Under the pieces are notes generated by a model. It made no database searches and was not told the DNA's origin. It was given only the letters and a program-made list of their open reading frames with translations. A program made the translations under genes and the position numbers. From JAUNST01 sp964452285 (GTDB lineage Bacteria > Patescibacteriota > Microgenomatia > UBA1400 > PJMF01), in assembly GCA_964452285.1 (NCBI GenBank), contig CAYVKW010000002.1, positions 1 to 51,730 on the forward strand: a stretch of DNA of 51,730 bases, in the 5' to 3' direction. Below are positions 16,244-22,669 of this stretch, one piece after another; within the stretch, counting starts at the first letter, position 1; the number at the start of each line of letters is the position of its first letter.

Positions 16244-17365
16244 TTAGCTCTTTAAACCCGTAGCCAGAGTAATAAGTCTCCAAATCCAGTAAACACAAAA
16301 GAGAACGATAAAACCAATAATAGCAGTGGTAATTCTTTTTTTACCCATGTCAATACTGTTTTGTTTACCAGTGGTAGAGCCAGAAATCATTTGGAAACCT
16401 CCCCAAAGAATAAGAATGAGAAGGCCAATACCAGCAATAGGGAAAATAATAACTGTCAGGGCGCGATTAATAATCGCGCCTGGTGTACGACTACTAGGAT
16501 CACTGAAGACGGAAGAAAATTTGAGCGGATTCATGGATTCTAGATCGCTATATTTGAGGTCAACGACGTCAAGGTCGAGAGTAAGGGAGTTGGAGGGAGA
16601 ATCATTGAAAACAGACGGATCAAATGCATCTGCTGAGTTCCAACTGCAACAATAATAATATTTATTTGTATTTTTATTGAGCCAGGGCTGAGATACACCA
16701 ATACTAATTTCCGCATTTTCTTTGTTTTCCACAACTGGACAACCAGAAGGCTCATCTTTAATAACTAAAGAATGACCCTGACAAGCTTTAATAAAATTAG
16801 CTTCCTCATTTGTTTCTTCAGATTCAACAAGAGCACAACAATAGGCTTGTAATGGTATTCCTCCTGTTTCATAAGAAAAATGCATAATCAAGGTTTCCGA
16901 GTCCAGACAAGGAGATTGAAATCTATTAAACCATGTATTAAAAGTTAGAAACCGCGCATTTTTTTTCAAGCATTCTGATTTCATTGTTTCTACAGTATAG
17001 TCTTCACTACTATTGCCAGTTACAAGATCACAATAAACTTGATCATTATATTCTTTACAAATGCCAGAAAGTCCATTATTGCTACAAGTTTGATTGGCAA
17101 ACTGACATTGGGAAGTAGTCCCCTGAGCGCAACAAGAGTATCCTTTACCACTGTCATCTTTATACCAGCAAACTTTAACAGTATTGCCACTGCTGGCGCC
17201 AGTGCAAGAATCATTACCTAAATCTGATTCAGAATAAATGCTTGTTCCAGCTGGACAGCCATCAGAGCAGTTATAACCAGAGGCGAAAATTGGCGCGAGG
17301 CCAATTTTCGTGGCCAAAAGGAAAAAGGTGAGGCAGAAAAAGAAAAGTTTAGTTGTTTTTGACAT
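16244..17365 (-). CDS. T4SS-pilin-like protein A with Cys-rich ectodomain
   Basis: This 373-residue exported protein has a signal peptide (1-28, ending PIFA), a Cys-rich central region (29 to about 255, with several CC and CxxxC motifs), and a C-terminal module (about 256-373). The module has two TM helices (about 302-324 and 345-368) joined by GSTTGKQNSIDMGKKRI. That two-helix module resembles TrbC/VirB2-type pilins annotated as T4SS pilin in CPR genomes. The signal peptide and module are almost identical to those of the next paralogue, but the middle is unrelated. No other secretion-system gene lies nearby. A pilus or adhesin role is inference. Confidence 0.85.
   Translation of the reverse strand: MSKTTKLFFFCLTFFLLATKIGLAPIFASGYNCSDGCPAGTSIYSESDLGNDSCTGASSGNTVKVCWYKDDSGKGYSCCAQGTTSQCQFANQTCSNNGLSGICKEYNDQVYCDLVTGNSSEDYTVETMKSECLKKNARFLTFNTWFNRFQSPCLDSETLIMHFSYETGGIPLQAYCCALVESEETNEEANFIKACQGHSLVIKDEPSGCPVVENKENAEISIGVSQPWLNKNTNKYYYCCSWNSADAFDPSVFNDSPSNSLTLDLDVVDLKYSDLESMNPLKFSSVFSDPSSRTPGAIINRALTVIIFPIAGIGLLILILWGGFQMISGSTTGKQNSIDMGKKRITTAIIGFIVLFCVYWIWRLITLATGLKS
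17284..17310. repeat. Inverted repeat at the signal-peptide boundary, copy A
   Basis: An 11-bp perfect stem (CGAAAATTGGC with GCCAATTTTCG) has a 5-nt loop. It lies where conserved sequence gives way to the variable ectodomain. The paralogue has the same hairpin at 18226-18252. Confidence 0.7.
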
Positions 17366-17377
17366 TTATTAGTGATT

Positions 17378-17406
17378 ATTTTAGCATTAAAAAGAATGAC
17401 TTGCAA
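17378..17406 (-). promoter_or_regulatory. Promoter of pilin-like gene A
   Basis: Minus strand: -35 TTGCAA (17401-17406), 17-bp spacer, extended -10 TGCTAAAAT (box 17378-17383), ATG 12 nt later. The -10 region is part of the duplicated block; the -35 lies outside it. Confidence 0.65.
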
Positions 17407-17419
17407 CAACAAAACAAAA

Positions 17420-18307
17420 CTAAGAGTACAAACCCGTAGCCAGAGTAATAAGTCGCCAAATCCAGTAAACACAAAAGAGAACAATAAAACCAATAATAGC
17501 AGTGGTAATTCTTTTTTTACCCATATCGATATTATTTTGTTTACCAGTGGTAGAACCAGAAATCATTTGAAAACCTCCCCAAAGGATAAGAATGAGGAGA
17601 CCGATACCGGCAACGGGGAAAATAATAACTGTCAAGGCGCGATTAATAATCGCGCCTGGTGTACGACTGCTAGGATCACTGAAGACGGAAGAAAATTTAA
17701 GCGGATTCATGGATTCTAGATCGCTGTATTTAAGTTTAACAACGTCTAGGTTGAGAGTAAGGGAGTTGGAGGGATTACCGCTGTATGAGAGTTCACCTTC
17801 ATATTCTTGACAGATTGCTCCGTGACCTATCGAGCTGCTACATGCGCTTGCATCTTCATAGCAGGTTGCACCATTATGAGCACTACTGCAAGCTGCTGCA
17901 TCAGCATAGTAGCCTGCTTTCTGACATCCTCCTTGATCATTAAGTGAAGTTTTTTTGCAAAAAAAGAATTGTATACTGTCTTCTTCTGCCTGAACACAAC
18001 TACCGCAATATCCAGAGCTATAATATGTTCCATCTCCAGAAATCCACTTTTGTATAAATGCTGGCTCGCTATCTTCTGGGCAGCTATTACTTAAATCATA
18101 TTCTGCAGAATATAATACTCCAATTTTAAGGTCTTCATTGGGAGAAAAAATATAACCATTCACGATATTTCCACCATTTGAATCATCTGCGCAGCAGCTA
18201 TTATCTTCATAGTCACAGGTAATGGCGAAAATTGGAGTGAGGCCAATTTTCGTGGCCAAAAGGAAAAAGGTGAGGCAGAAAAAGAAAAGTTTAGCTGTTT
18301 TTGACAT
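17420..18307 (-). CDS. T4SS-pilin-like protein B with Cys-rich ectodomain
   Basis: This 295-residue paralogue of the preceding protein has the same signal peptide (MSKTAKLFFFCLTFFLLATK) and the same C-terminal two-helix module (last ~115 residues, a few substitutions). Its Cys-rich ectodomain (about 29-178) is different and shorter, with a duplicated AAACSS/ASACSS stretch. It has its own promoter and ends 54 nt before the start of copy A. The sharp homology boundaries suggest a recent tandem duplication followed by replacement or rapid change of the middle. It is probably a surface-exposed, membrane-anchored protein. Confidence 0.85.
   Translation of the reverse strand: MSKTAKLFFFCLTFFLLATKIGLTPIFAITCDYEDNSCCADDSNGGNIVNGYIFSPNEDLKIGVLYSAEYDLSNSCPEDSEPAFIQKWISGDGTYYSSGYCGSCVQAEEDSIQFFFCKKTSLNDQGGCQKAGYYADAAACSSAHNGATCYEDASACSSSIGHGAICQEYEGELSYSGNPSNSLTLNLDVVKLKYSDLESMNPLKFSSVFSDPSSRTPGAIINRALTVIIFPVAGIGLLILILWGGFQMISGSTTGKQNNIDMGKKRITTAIIGFIVLFCVYWIWRLITLATGLYS
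18226..18252. repeat. Inverted repeat at the signal-peptide boundary, copy B
   Basis: A 10-bp stem (18226-18235 with 18243-18252) is the counterpart of the hairpin at 17284-17310, at the same module boundary. Confidence 0.65.
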
Positions 18308-18319
18308 TTATTAGTGATT

Positions 18320-18348
18320 ATTTTAGCATTAAAAAGCAACTCTTACAA
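18320..18348 (-). promoter_or_regulatory. Promoter of pilin-like gene B
   Basis: Minus strand: -35 TTGTAA (18343-18348), 17-bp spacer, extended -10 TGCTAAAAT (box 18320-18325), ATG 12 nt later. Confidence 0.65.
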
Positions 18349-18689
18349 GGAAACTAATTATCTTAGCAACTAGGTGAGTTTCATAAATGAAACTGCTCTT
18401 AGATATGGTCTTGAAGAGAAAGTGACTGTTAATTAAGAAAAAAATGTTAAAAGCCCTAAGTAATGAACGGAAACTATGAAAAATCAAGGAATGGTTGAAG
18501 TGAAAGAATAAAAATGAGAATTAAACAAGAAATGATAAACGTAACAAAGAAGTAGACTATGTAGTTTAAGTTATAATCTGAAGAGAGGAAAAATTGCAGA
18601 TTTTATGAGTTAAAATGTTTTCTTTTGGGTAAATGGTCCAATATATTTGTGAAACCTACAAACATAAGCTCTAAAACGTAATGCGCCAC
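18349..18689. other. Intergenic stretch without a clear gene
   Basis: About 340 nt. It holds a short palindrome AGTTTCAT-AA-ATGAAACT (18377-18394) and an isolated TATAAT at 18572-18577. I find no ORF above about 15 codons with a start signal, and no recognisable RNA. Confidence 0.6.
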
Positions 18690-18718
18690 TTGATAAAAGA
18701 CCTATAATGTGTTATAAT
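18690..18718 (+). promoter_or_regulatory. Near-consensus promoter of the exported protein gene
   Basis: -35 TTGATA (18690-18695), 17-bp spacer, extended -10 TGTTATAAT (box 18713-18718). One of the best matches in the window, with a leader of about 42 nt. Confidence 0.8.
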
Positions 18719-18766
18719 ATGTTTTCTGTTTGGAGCTCTTTAATAAAAGAATGGAGGAAAATTAAA

Positions 18767-19273
18767 ATGAAAAAGTTGGTAACTTGGCTAATATTAGCGA
18801 TGTTCACATTCTCTATTTCAGGGGCAAATGCTACTGGAAAAACGGTAAAGATACCTAGTAATAGCTGGGTTTTTATTGAACTAGTAGACAAACTAGATGA
18901 TGAGGGTAATCCGGAAGTATTACTACTAGATTTGCCTAAAGGAGGGTTTTACTCACAGCTAGACGAAACGCGGATTCTTTTGACCGTTGACGCAGATGAT
19001 GAAGAGAGCGAATTACCTGCTTTTCATCATTACTTGCTTCGAAAAAGTAAAACAAATCTGGATGATTTAATAATGAAAATCGACGAAGGAAAAAAACTTG
19101 GAGTTTGGGATAGCATGAAGAGCTATGCTCAAGATGCGGGTCAATTTCTCTGGGACAAGAGTCAGTCGCTAGGCGATTGGCTAGACGGGAAATACTCCGA
19201 ATGGGGTGTTTACGACTACGTAGAAAGAAAAGGCTGGGGAGATCGTATTCGCGATTTCTTCGGCACCAATTGA
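18767..19273 (+). CDS. Small exported protein, unknown
   Basis: I do not recognise this 168-residue protein. It has a clear signal peptide (MKKLVTWLILAMFTFSISG, cleavage near ANA-TG) and a mature part of about 145 residues. The latter has a beta-rich first half and an amphipathic helical second half (LWDKSQSLGDWLDGKYSEW). It contains no Cys. The frame is open 20 codons further up, but GGAGG sits 9 nt before this ATG, so this start is chosen. Promoter, SD and a strong terminator all point to a well-expressed single-gene unit. Confidence 0.85.
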   Translation: MKKLVTWLILAMFTFSISGANATGKTVKIPSNSWVFIELVDKLDDEGNPEVLLLDLPKGGFYSQLDETRILLTVDADDEESELPAFHHYLLRKSKTNLDDLIMKIDEGKKLGVWDSMKSYAQDAGQFLWDKSQSLGDWLDGKYSEWGVYDYVERKGWGDRIRDFFGTN

Positions 19274-19288
19274 GCACAAACAGAAATT

Positions 19289-19325
19289 GCCCCGCGGAGG
19301 TTGTGACAAACAACCGAAGCGGGGC
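19289..19325. terminator. Two-part hairpin between convergent genes
   Basis: An outer 7-bp GC stem (GCCCCGC/GCGGGGC) and an inner 6-bp stem (GGTTGT/ACAACC) are separated by a 3x3 internal loop. It is followed by TTAATTGT on plus and AATTTCTG on minus. It serves the exported protein gene and perhaps the VTT gene. Confidence 0.75.
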
Positions 19326-19341
19326 TTAATTGTACGAGATG

Positions 19342-20061
19342 TTAGTTTTTTTGCTTTGATGACGATTTTTTTTGGCGCAGCAAACGCAAGAGTGGGTCTT
19401 TCAAAAAGAAAGCGATTAAAGTGAAGATCACAATAACAATAGAAAGAGTGATGGCGCTGCGCCACTGTCCGCGAATAATCGTATCGCCTAAATAGACCGA
19501 AAGAAAAGTCATGGGCAAAGTAGCACTGATCATTGAAAACAGAAAGCCGCGCTTGCTAATTTTGGTAGTTGCGGCTAAATAAGGGACAAAAGCATTGGTA
19601 AGAAAAGGCATGAGATAGAATAAAAAAACAATGGTGTTGGGATTTTTGCTTTGAAAATAAATTTTGAGTTTGTGTATAGCTTTGAAATCAAGGAGTTTGT
19701 CAATTTTTTCTTGATCATAGCGACGTAAAAAGCAAAAGACTAAATAATTAGCTAAACCGTTGCCAACGGTAATAATAATAGTGCCCCAAATCGGACCATA
19801 CAACACGCCGGCAACAATTTGTAAAACAATAGCGGGGAAAATGGGCAGCAGACTCTGGAGAAATTGGAGAAAAAATAAAATAATCCCTGCTGCCATGCCG
19901 AAGGACCGTAAATAGGTTTCCAAACCTTGAGAATTTGTACTCTGTAAAATATGCCAAATTTCTGGAATAACGCTACCAGCAGAAGTAAGTAAAAGCGCGA
20001 AAAAAGCAATGCCAATCAAAGCAACAGCAATAAATAAATAAAGACGAACTTTTTTGGACAT
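19342..20061 (-). CDS. VTT-domain (TVP38/TMEM64/DedA-like) membrane protein
   Basis: This 239-residue polytopic membrane protein has the VTT/SNARE-associated core LQIVAGVLYGPIWGTIIITV followed by GNGLANYLVFCFLRRY. It also has the later P-F-x-x-N-A-F-V-P-Y motif. Family members act in lipid scrambling or membrane homeostasis. The frame opens MMVM; the third Met (20061) is chosen because the -10 TAGAAT ends 7 nt before it and overlaps the earlier ATGs. The tail is Lys/Ser rich. It is transcribed alone and divergent from tRNA-Ser. Confidence 0.88.
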   Translation of the reverse strand: MSKKVRLYLFIAVALIGIAFFALLLTSAGSVIPEIWHILQSTNSQGLETYLRSFGMAAGIILFFLQFLQSLLPIFPAIVLQIVAGVLYGPIWGTIIITVGNGLANYLVFCFLRRYDQEKIDKLLDFKAIHKLKIYFQSKNPNTIVFLFYLMPFLTNAFVPYLAATTKISKRGFLFSMISATLPMTFLSVYLGDTIIRGQWRSAITLSIVIVIFTLIAFFLKDPLLRLLRQKKSSSKQKN

Positions 20062-20068
20062 AACCATC

Positions 20069-20077
20069 ATTCTAACA
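20069..20077 (-). promoter_or_regulatory. Extended -10 of the VTT gene
   Basis: Minus-strand TGTTAGAAT, 7-nt gap to the ATG at 20061. Confidence 0.5.
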
Positions 20078-20106
20078 CATTTAGACTAAAAAAACAGCTT
20101 TGACTC

Positions 20107-20115
20107 TGCTATAAT
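20107..20115 (+). promoter_or_regulatory. Extended -10 of tRNA-Ser
   Basis: TGCTATAAT ends 21 nt before the mature tRNA 5' end, leaving a short 5' trailer for RNase P. Confidence 0.65.
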
Positions 20116-20136
20116 ATAAACTTAAAATAAAATAAT

Positions 20137-20218
20137 GGAAGCGTCGCCTAGCGGCTATGGCAACAGACTTGAAATCTGTCGGAGCAATCCATCGTGGGTT
20201 CGAGTCCCACCGCTTCCG
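20137..20218 (+). tRNA. tRNA-Ser(UGA)
   Basis: Acceptor stem GGAAGCG/CGCTTCC (7 bp), D arm GCC...GGC, anticodon stem ACAGA/TCTGT with loop CTTGAAA giving anticodon UGA. It has an extended variable arm with a GGA/TCC stem, a T arm GTGGG-TTCGAGT-CCCAC and discriminator G. The long variable arm and G73 fit serine. CCA is not encoded. It decodes UCA, and by wobble other UCN codons. Confidence 0.96.
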
Positions 20219-20321
20219 CAAGACCTATAATATTTCAAGAAACATATCGTTTAGTCTGGAAAATTTTGATATTGATCGTAAAAATTTAATAAAACTAGTT
20301 TAATTGGTATTGAACAAATTT

Positions 20322-20357
20322 AAGCCCTTTTCTATGATTGATCATAGAAAAGGGCTT
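20322..20357 (+). terminator. Hairpin abutting the -10 box of the peptidase gene
   Basis: A near-perfect 17-bp inverted repeat (20322-20338 with 20341-20357) has its outer end AAGCCC/GGGCTT. The -10 TATAAT of the next gene begins at the very next base (20358). It may terminate the tRNA transcript, act as an operator over the next promoter, or both. Confidence 0.65.
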
Positions 20358-20363
20358 TATAAT
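20358..20363 (+). promoter_or_regulatory. -10 box of the C39-like gene
   Basis: TATAAT, 7-nt gap to the ATG at 20371. The -35 position falls in the loop of the hairpin at 20322-20357. Confidence 0.5.
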
Positions 20364-20370
20364 AATAGAT

Positions 20371-20964
20371 ATGATAAGAGAAAAAATTCCTTATTATTCC
20401 AAACAAATTAACTGACGGGAATCTGGTGCAGAAAATGAAGATATTTTTAATAGTTGGAATAAAGATATTTGCGGTATTTATTGCTTAAAAATGATTGGTG
20501 ATTATTTTGAAAAAACAAAGCAGGTTTCTCTTTGGCAATTACTAACTACTTGTCGGAAATTCGATGGTTTTAAAGATAAAAATGGAGAAAGAGTTGGTGT
20601 TTTTCATCAAGCTTTGGTGAAAACAGCCAGAGAAAATGGCTTTTCCGGCAAAATAATAAAAAACGTCTCGCCAGAAAAATTAATTGAGTTATTGAAAAAA
20701 AATTACTTAGTAATTTTATCAGTTGATAAAAATAAAATAGATGAAAAACTAACTGGCGGACATTTAATGTTGGTTCTTGATTATTTAGAAGAAGAGAAAA
20801 CTTTTCTCGTTAATGATCCTGATCCGCTTTTAGCAAAAAACGGTCAAGAAGTAAAATTGAGCAAAAATGAGTTAGAAAAAATTAGTAATGAAAAAGGAAT
20901 AGCTTTTAGTGAGTCGCAAAGGTTAATGGGTAAACGGCAGAGTATCCTCTATTTTGACTTTTAA
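20371..20964 (+). pseudogene. C39-like cysteine peptidase with in-frame UGA
   Basis: Read from the ATG at 20371 this frame encodes 197 positions with one UGA at codon 15 (20413-20415). Before it stands MIREKIPYYSKQIN, a typical C39-like start (V/I-P-Y-Y-S). After it stand the nucleophile motif CGIYCLKMIGDYF (Cys34), the catalytic His131 in GGHLMLVLDY and the acid side NDPD (148-151). The first ATG after the UGA (20491) would lose Cys34. The missing codon may have been Trp (UGG). This could be a sequencing error, a new pseudogene or readthrough; UGA-C is a leaky context. The promoter 7 nt upstream supports the long frame. Other genes here do not use UGA as sense. Confidence 0.75.
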
Positions 20965-20982
20965 TGTCTTATAAAGTATAAT
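20954..20982 (+). promoter_or_regulatory. Near-consensus promoter of the sigma4/alpha-CTD gene
   Basis: -35 TTGACT (20954-20959) overlaps the end of the peptidase gene, followed by a 17-bp spacer and -10 TATAAT (20977-20982). The start near 20989 gives a leader of about 107 nt, the longest seen in the window. Confidence 0.8.
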
Positions 20983-21016
20983 ATTGACTGTTCTTTGAAA
21001 TTCTAGCAAAAGGAGG

Positions 21017-21058
21017 ATGAAATTTTTCGGTGAAATAAATTCGGATAAGGATTCTTGA
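21017..21058 (+). CDS. Possible 13-codon leader ORF
   Basis: ATG to TGA encodes MKFFGEINSDKDS in the leader of the next gene. AGGAGG (21011-21016) touches the ATG directly, which is too close for normal initiation, so translation is doubtful. No run of regulatory codons suggests attenuation. Confidence 0.25.
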   Translation: MKFFGEINSDKDS

Positions 21059-21095
21059 CTAAACTAATTTTCAAAATTGGAGGAGGACGTTGAAA

Positions 21096-21854
21096 ATGAA
21101 GAAGGATGAATTGGTTTTATCTTGTTTGGGGAATATATTCAGACCGTCGCGAGAAATCATAGAAAATTACTTGGAATTAATTAATGCGATTTACGACAAA
21201 GAGGAAGACGCTTCGGTGGCGTGGATTATCGCCGCCTCTCCCCTAGTCAAAAACAAAAAGCACTTCACAAAAGCAGGCCAAAAAAAATTGGAGCTATATT
21301 TGAGCGGAGAAAAAGTAGAGATGGGAGCGACGTGGTCAGAAATCGAAAGGATGATGCTGATCGATAGTGAGTTGAGACACTTTTTCTCCAATCTAATTTG
21401 GATTGTCAACGAAATGCTGTTTAATTTGCCAAAAGTAGATCATCGGTGGCTCAGACTGCGCTATGGTCTTGATGAGACCAGACAGTTATCAAGAGCGATG
21501 ATGATGAGGAGTTTTGGCTTAGCGCCAGCACGGGCGCGTTGGACCGAGATCTTGGCAATTAAAATGTTGCAAGGTTCGAGCGGCAAACGGAATTTGGATA
21601 AATTGCTGCTTGTCAGCGACCAAAGCGAAAAAAAACAATTAACGAGAGATTGGGATCTAGAAGATCTCAATATAAGTCCGAGAACTTTCAATTTACTGCA
21701 GAAAGCTGGCGCGGAAAAACTGAGCGACTTGGGTCGCTTGACTGTTTTTGACGCGCGCAAAATTCTCGATGAAGAAGGAGTGGATGAAATCAGAAAAATT
21801 TTGCGCGCATATGAAATAAAATCGCCACTCTTGGACGACAAGTCCATAAAGTAA
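21096..21854 (+). CDS. Sigma-region-4-like / RNAP alpha-CTD-like fusion protein
   Basis: This 252-residue protein ends in a domain (about 186-241) that reads like an RNA polymerase alpha C-terminal domain: LEDLNISPRTFNLLQKAG, then LSDLGRL...DARKILDEEGVDEIRKIL. Before it (about 111-171) WLRLRYGLDETRQLSRAMMM plus SFGLAPARARWTEILAIKML resembles sigma-70 region 4 (RLRYGLD...E-I-G...R-R-x-x-E-x-x-A). The first 110 residues match nothing I know and are helical. There is no sigma region 2, so it is not a complete sigma factor. ATG 21096 is chosen over the TTG at 21090 because GGAGGAGG lies 9 nt upstream. It is monocistronic with a long leader and a strong terminator. A promoter-binding regulator is the likely role. 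Confidence 0.75.
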   Translation: MKKDELVLSCLGNIFRPSREIIENYLELINAIYDKEEDASVAWIIAASPLVKNKKHFTKAGQKKLELYLSGEKVEMGATWSEIERMMLIDSELRHFFSNLIWIVNEMLFNLPKVDHRWLRLRYGLDETRQLSRAMMMRSFGLAPARARWTEILAIKMLQGSSGKRNLDKLLLVSDQSEKKQLTRDWDLEDLNISPRTFNLLQKAGAEKLSDLGRLTVFDARKILDEEGVDEIRKILRAYEIKSPLLDDKSIK

Positions 21855-21922
21855 CAAAAAAGTGTGCGGATACGAAAGCTAGAATCGAAAAAAAATTTAA
21901 GATCGAAAAAAAGAACAAACGT

Positions 21923-21955
21923 AACACCTTGGGATTAAAACCAAGGTGTTTTTTT
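21923..21955 (+). terminator. Rho-independent terminator of the fusion-protein gene
   Basis: A 10-bp stem AACACCTTGG/CCAAGGTGTT with an 8-nt loop runs into seven T. Classic form, 69 nt past the stop at 21854. Confidence 0.92.
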
Positions 21956-21958
21956 ACT

Positions 21959-22029
21959 AAAAATGAGTTATTAGGCGACGGAAAAATTTTAACAGCATCG
22001 GCGACGAAGTTGCCTAATAACTCATTTTT
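21959..22029. repeat. 18-bp inverted repeat with 35-nt loop
   Basis: Perfect arms at 21959-21976 and 22012-22029, with a T run at the end on both strands, so it can terminate from either side. The loop region carries a direct repeat GGCGACG (21974-21980, 22000-22006). The rest of 21855-22230 shows no gene. Confidence 0.75.
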
Positions 22030-22230
22030 TCTAATGGAAAGGAAATCACTGATTGAAATTAGCAATGAATGAAGATCAGGATTGGGGTATATAATTCTGA
22101 ACCAAAGAGGAATATTGGAGCAAGGTGAAATTGAGATTTTTTGTAAAATGAAATTAAGATTGAACAGCAAAACTAAAGTGAGCGCTAAATCAAATCAGCT
22201 ATAATAAATGGTCCAGAAAAAGAAGAGAAC

Positions 22231-22650
22231 CTAAATCAAGGAAGGATGGTTCTTTTCCCAAGTGGTTTTAAGAATTTGATAAAATTTTTCTACTTCTTGA
22301 TCCTCATTGACGACAAGAGAAGCATTAGGGGCATAATCATTGACTTTTTCCAAACGACCAGCAAGAACAAGAGCTAAAGCTTTCAAATCGGCAAAACTAC
22401 AATTGGTGTTATTAACTAATGACTCCAAATCAGCAGTAGTGGCATTAACAGTGGAAAAGTGTTCCAAACAATAGGCAGCCAAAGTGTCCGACAACCGATA
22501 AAGGTCAATTTTATAATTTAACCACTGACGGCGATTTTCCAATTTGTGCTGTTGACGCTCGGCTTGGACTTGATTTTGATCAAGAGACAAATGACGGCGA
22601 CTAAAAGTATATTTTTGTGACTCAAGAGAGTGAGAGGCTTTTTCTAACAT
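22231..22650 (-). CDS. Helical cytoplasmic protein, unknown
   Basis: I do not recognise this 139-residue protein. It has no signal or TM. The first 60 residues are Gln/Arg/Lys-rich and probably coiled (QNQVQAERQQHKLENRRQWL). The rest is alpha-helical, including LKALALVLAGRLEKV. The -10 TATAAT ends 10 nt before the ATG. It is downstream of nadE on the same strand with its own promoter. Confidence 0.75.
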   Translation of the reverse strand: MLEKASHSLESQKYTFSRRHLSLDQNQVQAERQQHKLENRRQWLNYKIDLYRLSDTLAAYCLEHFSTVNATTADLESLVNNTNCSFADLKALALVLAGRLEKVNDYAPNASLVVNEDQEVEKFYQILKTTWEKNHPSLI

Positions 22651-22660
22651 AAGAGAACAG

Positions 22661-22669
22661 ATTATATCA
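22661..22669 (-). promoter_or_regulatory. Extended -10 of the helical protein gene
   Basis: Minus-strand TGATATAAT, 10-nt gap to the ATG at 22650. It overlaps the last codons of nadE. Confidence 0.55.

Noticed and set aside
16460..16480. Palindrome GGCGCGATTA/TAATCGCGCC in the pilin-like module (also 17636-17656) as a regulatory site
   Set aside because: It encodes the conserved GAIINRA stretch; both copies come from the duplication, so they are not independent evidence.
20413..20415. UGA read as an amino acid in this genome (as in Gracilibacteria)
   Set aside because: All other genes end normally and use TGG for Trp and GGN for Gly. Only one gene has an internal UGA, so the standard code holds.
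21790..22170. 126-codon minus-strand ORF over the terminator region
   Set aside because: It runs antisense through the fusion-protein gene, its terminator and the inverted repeat, and lacks a start signal.
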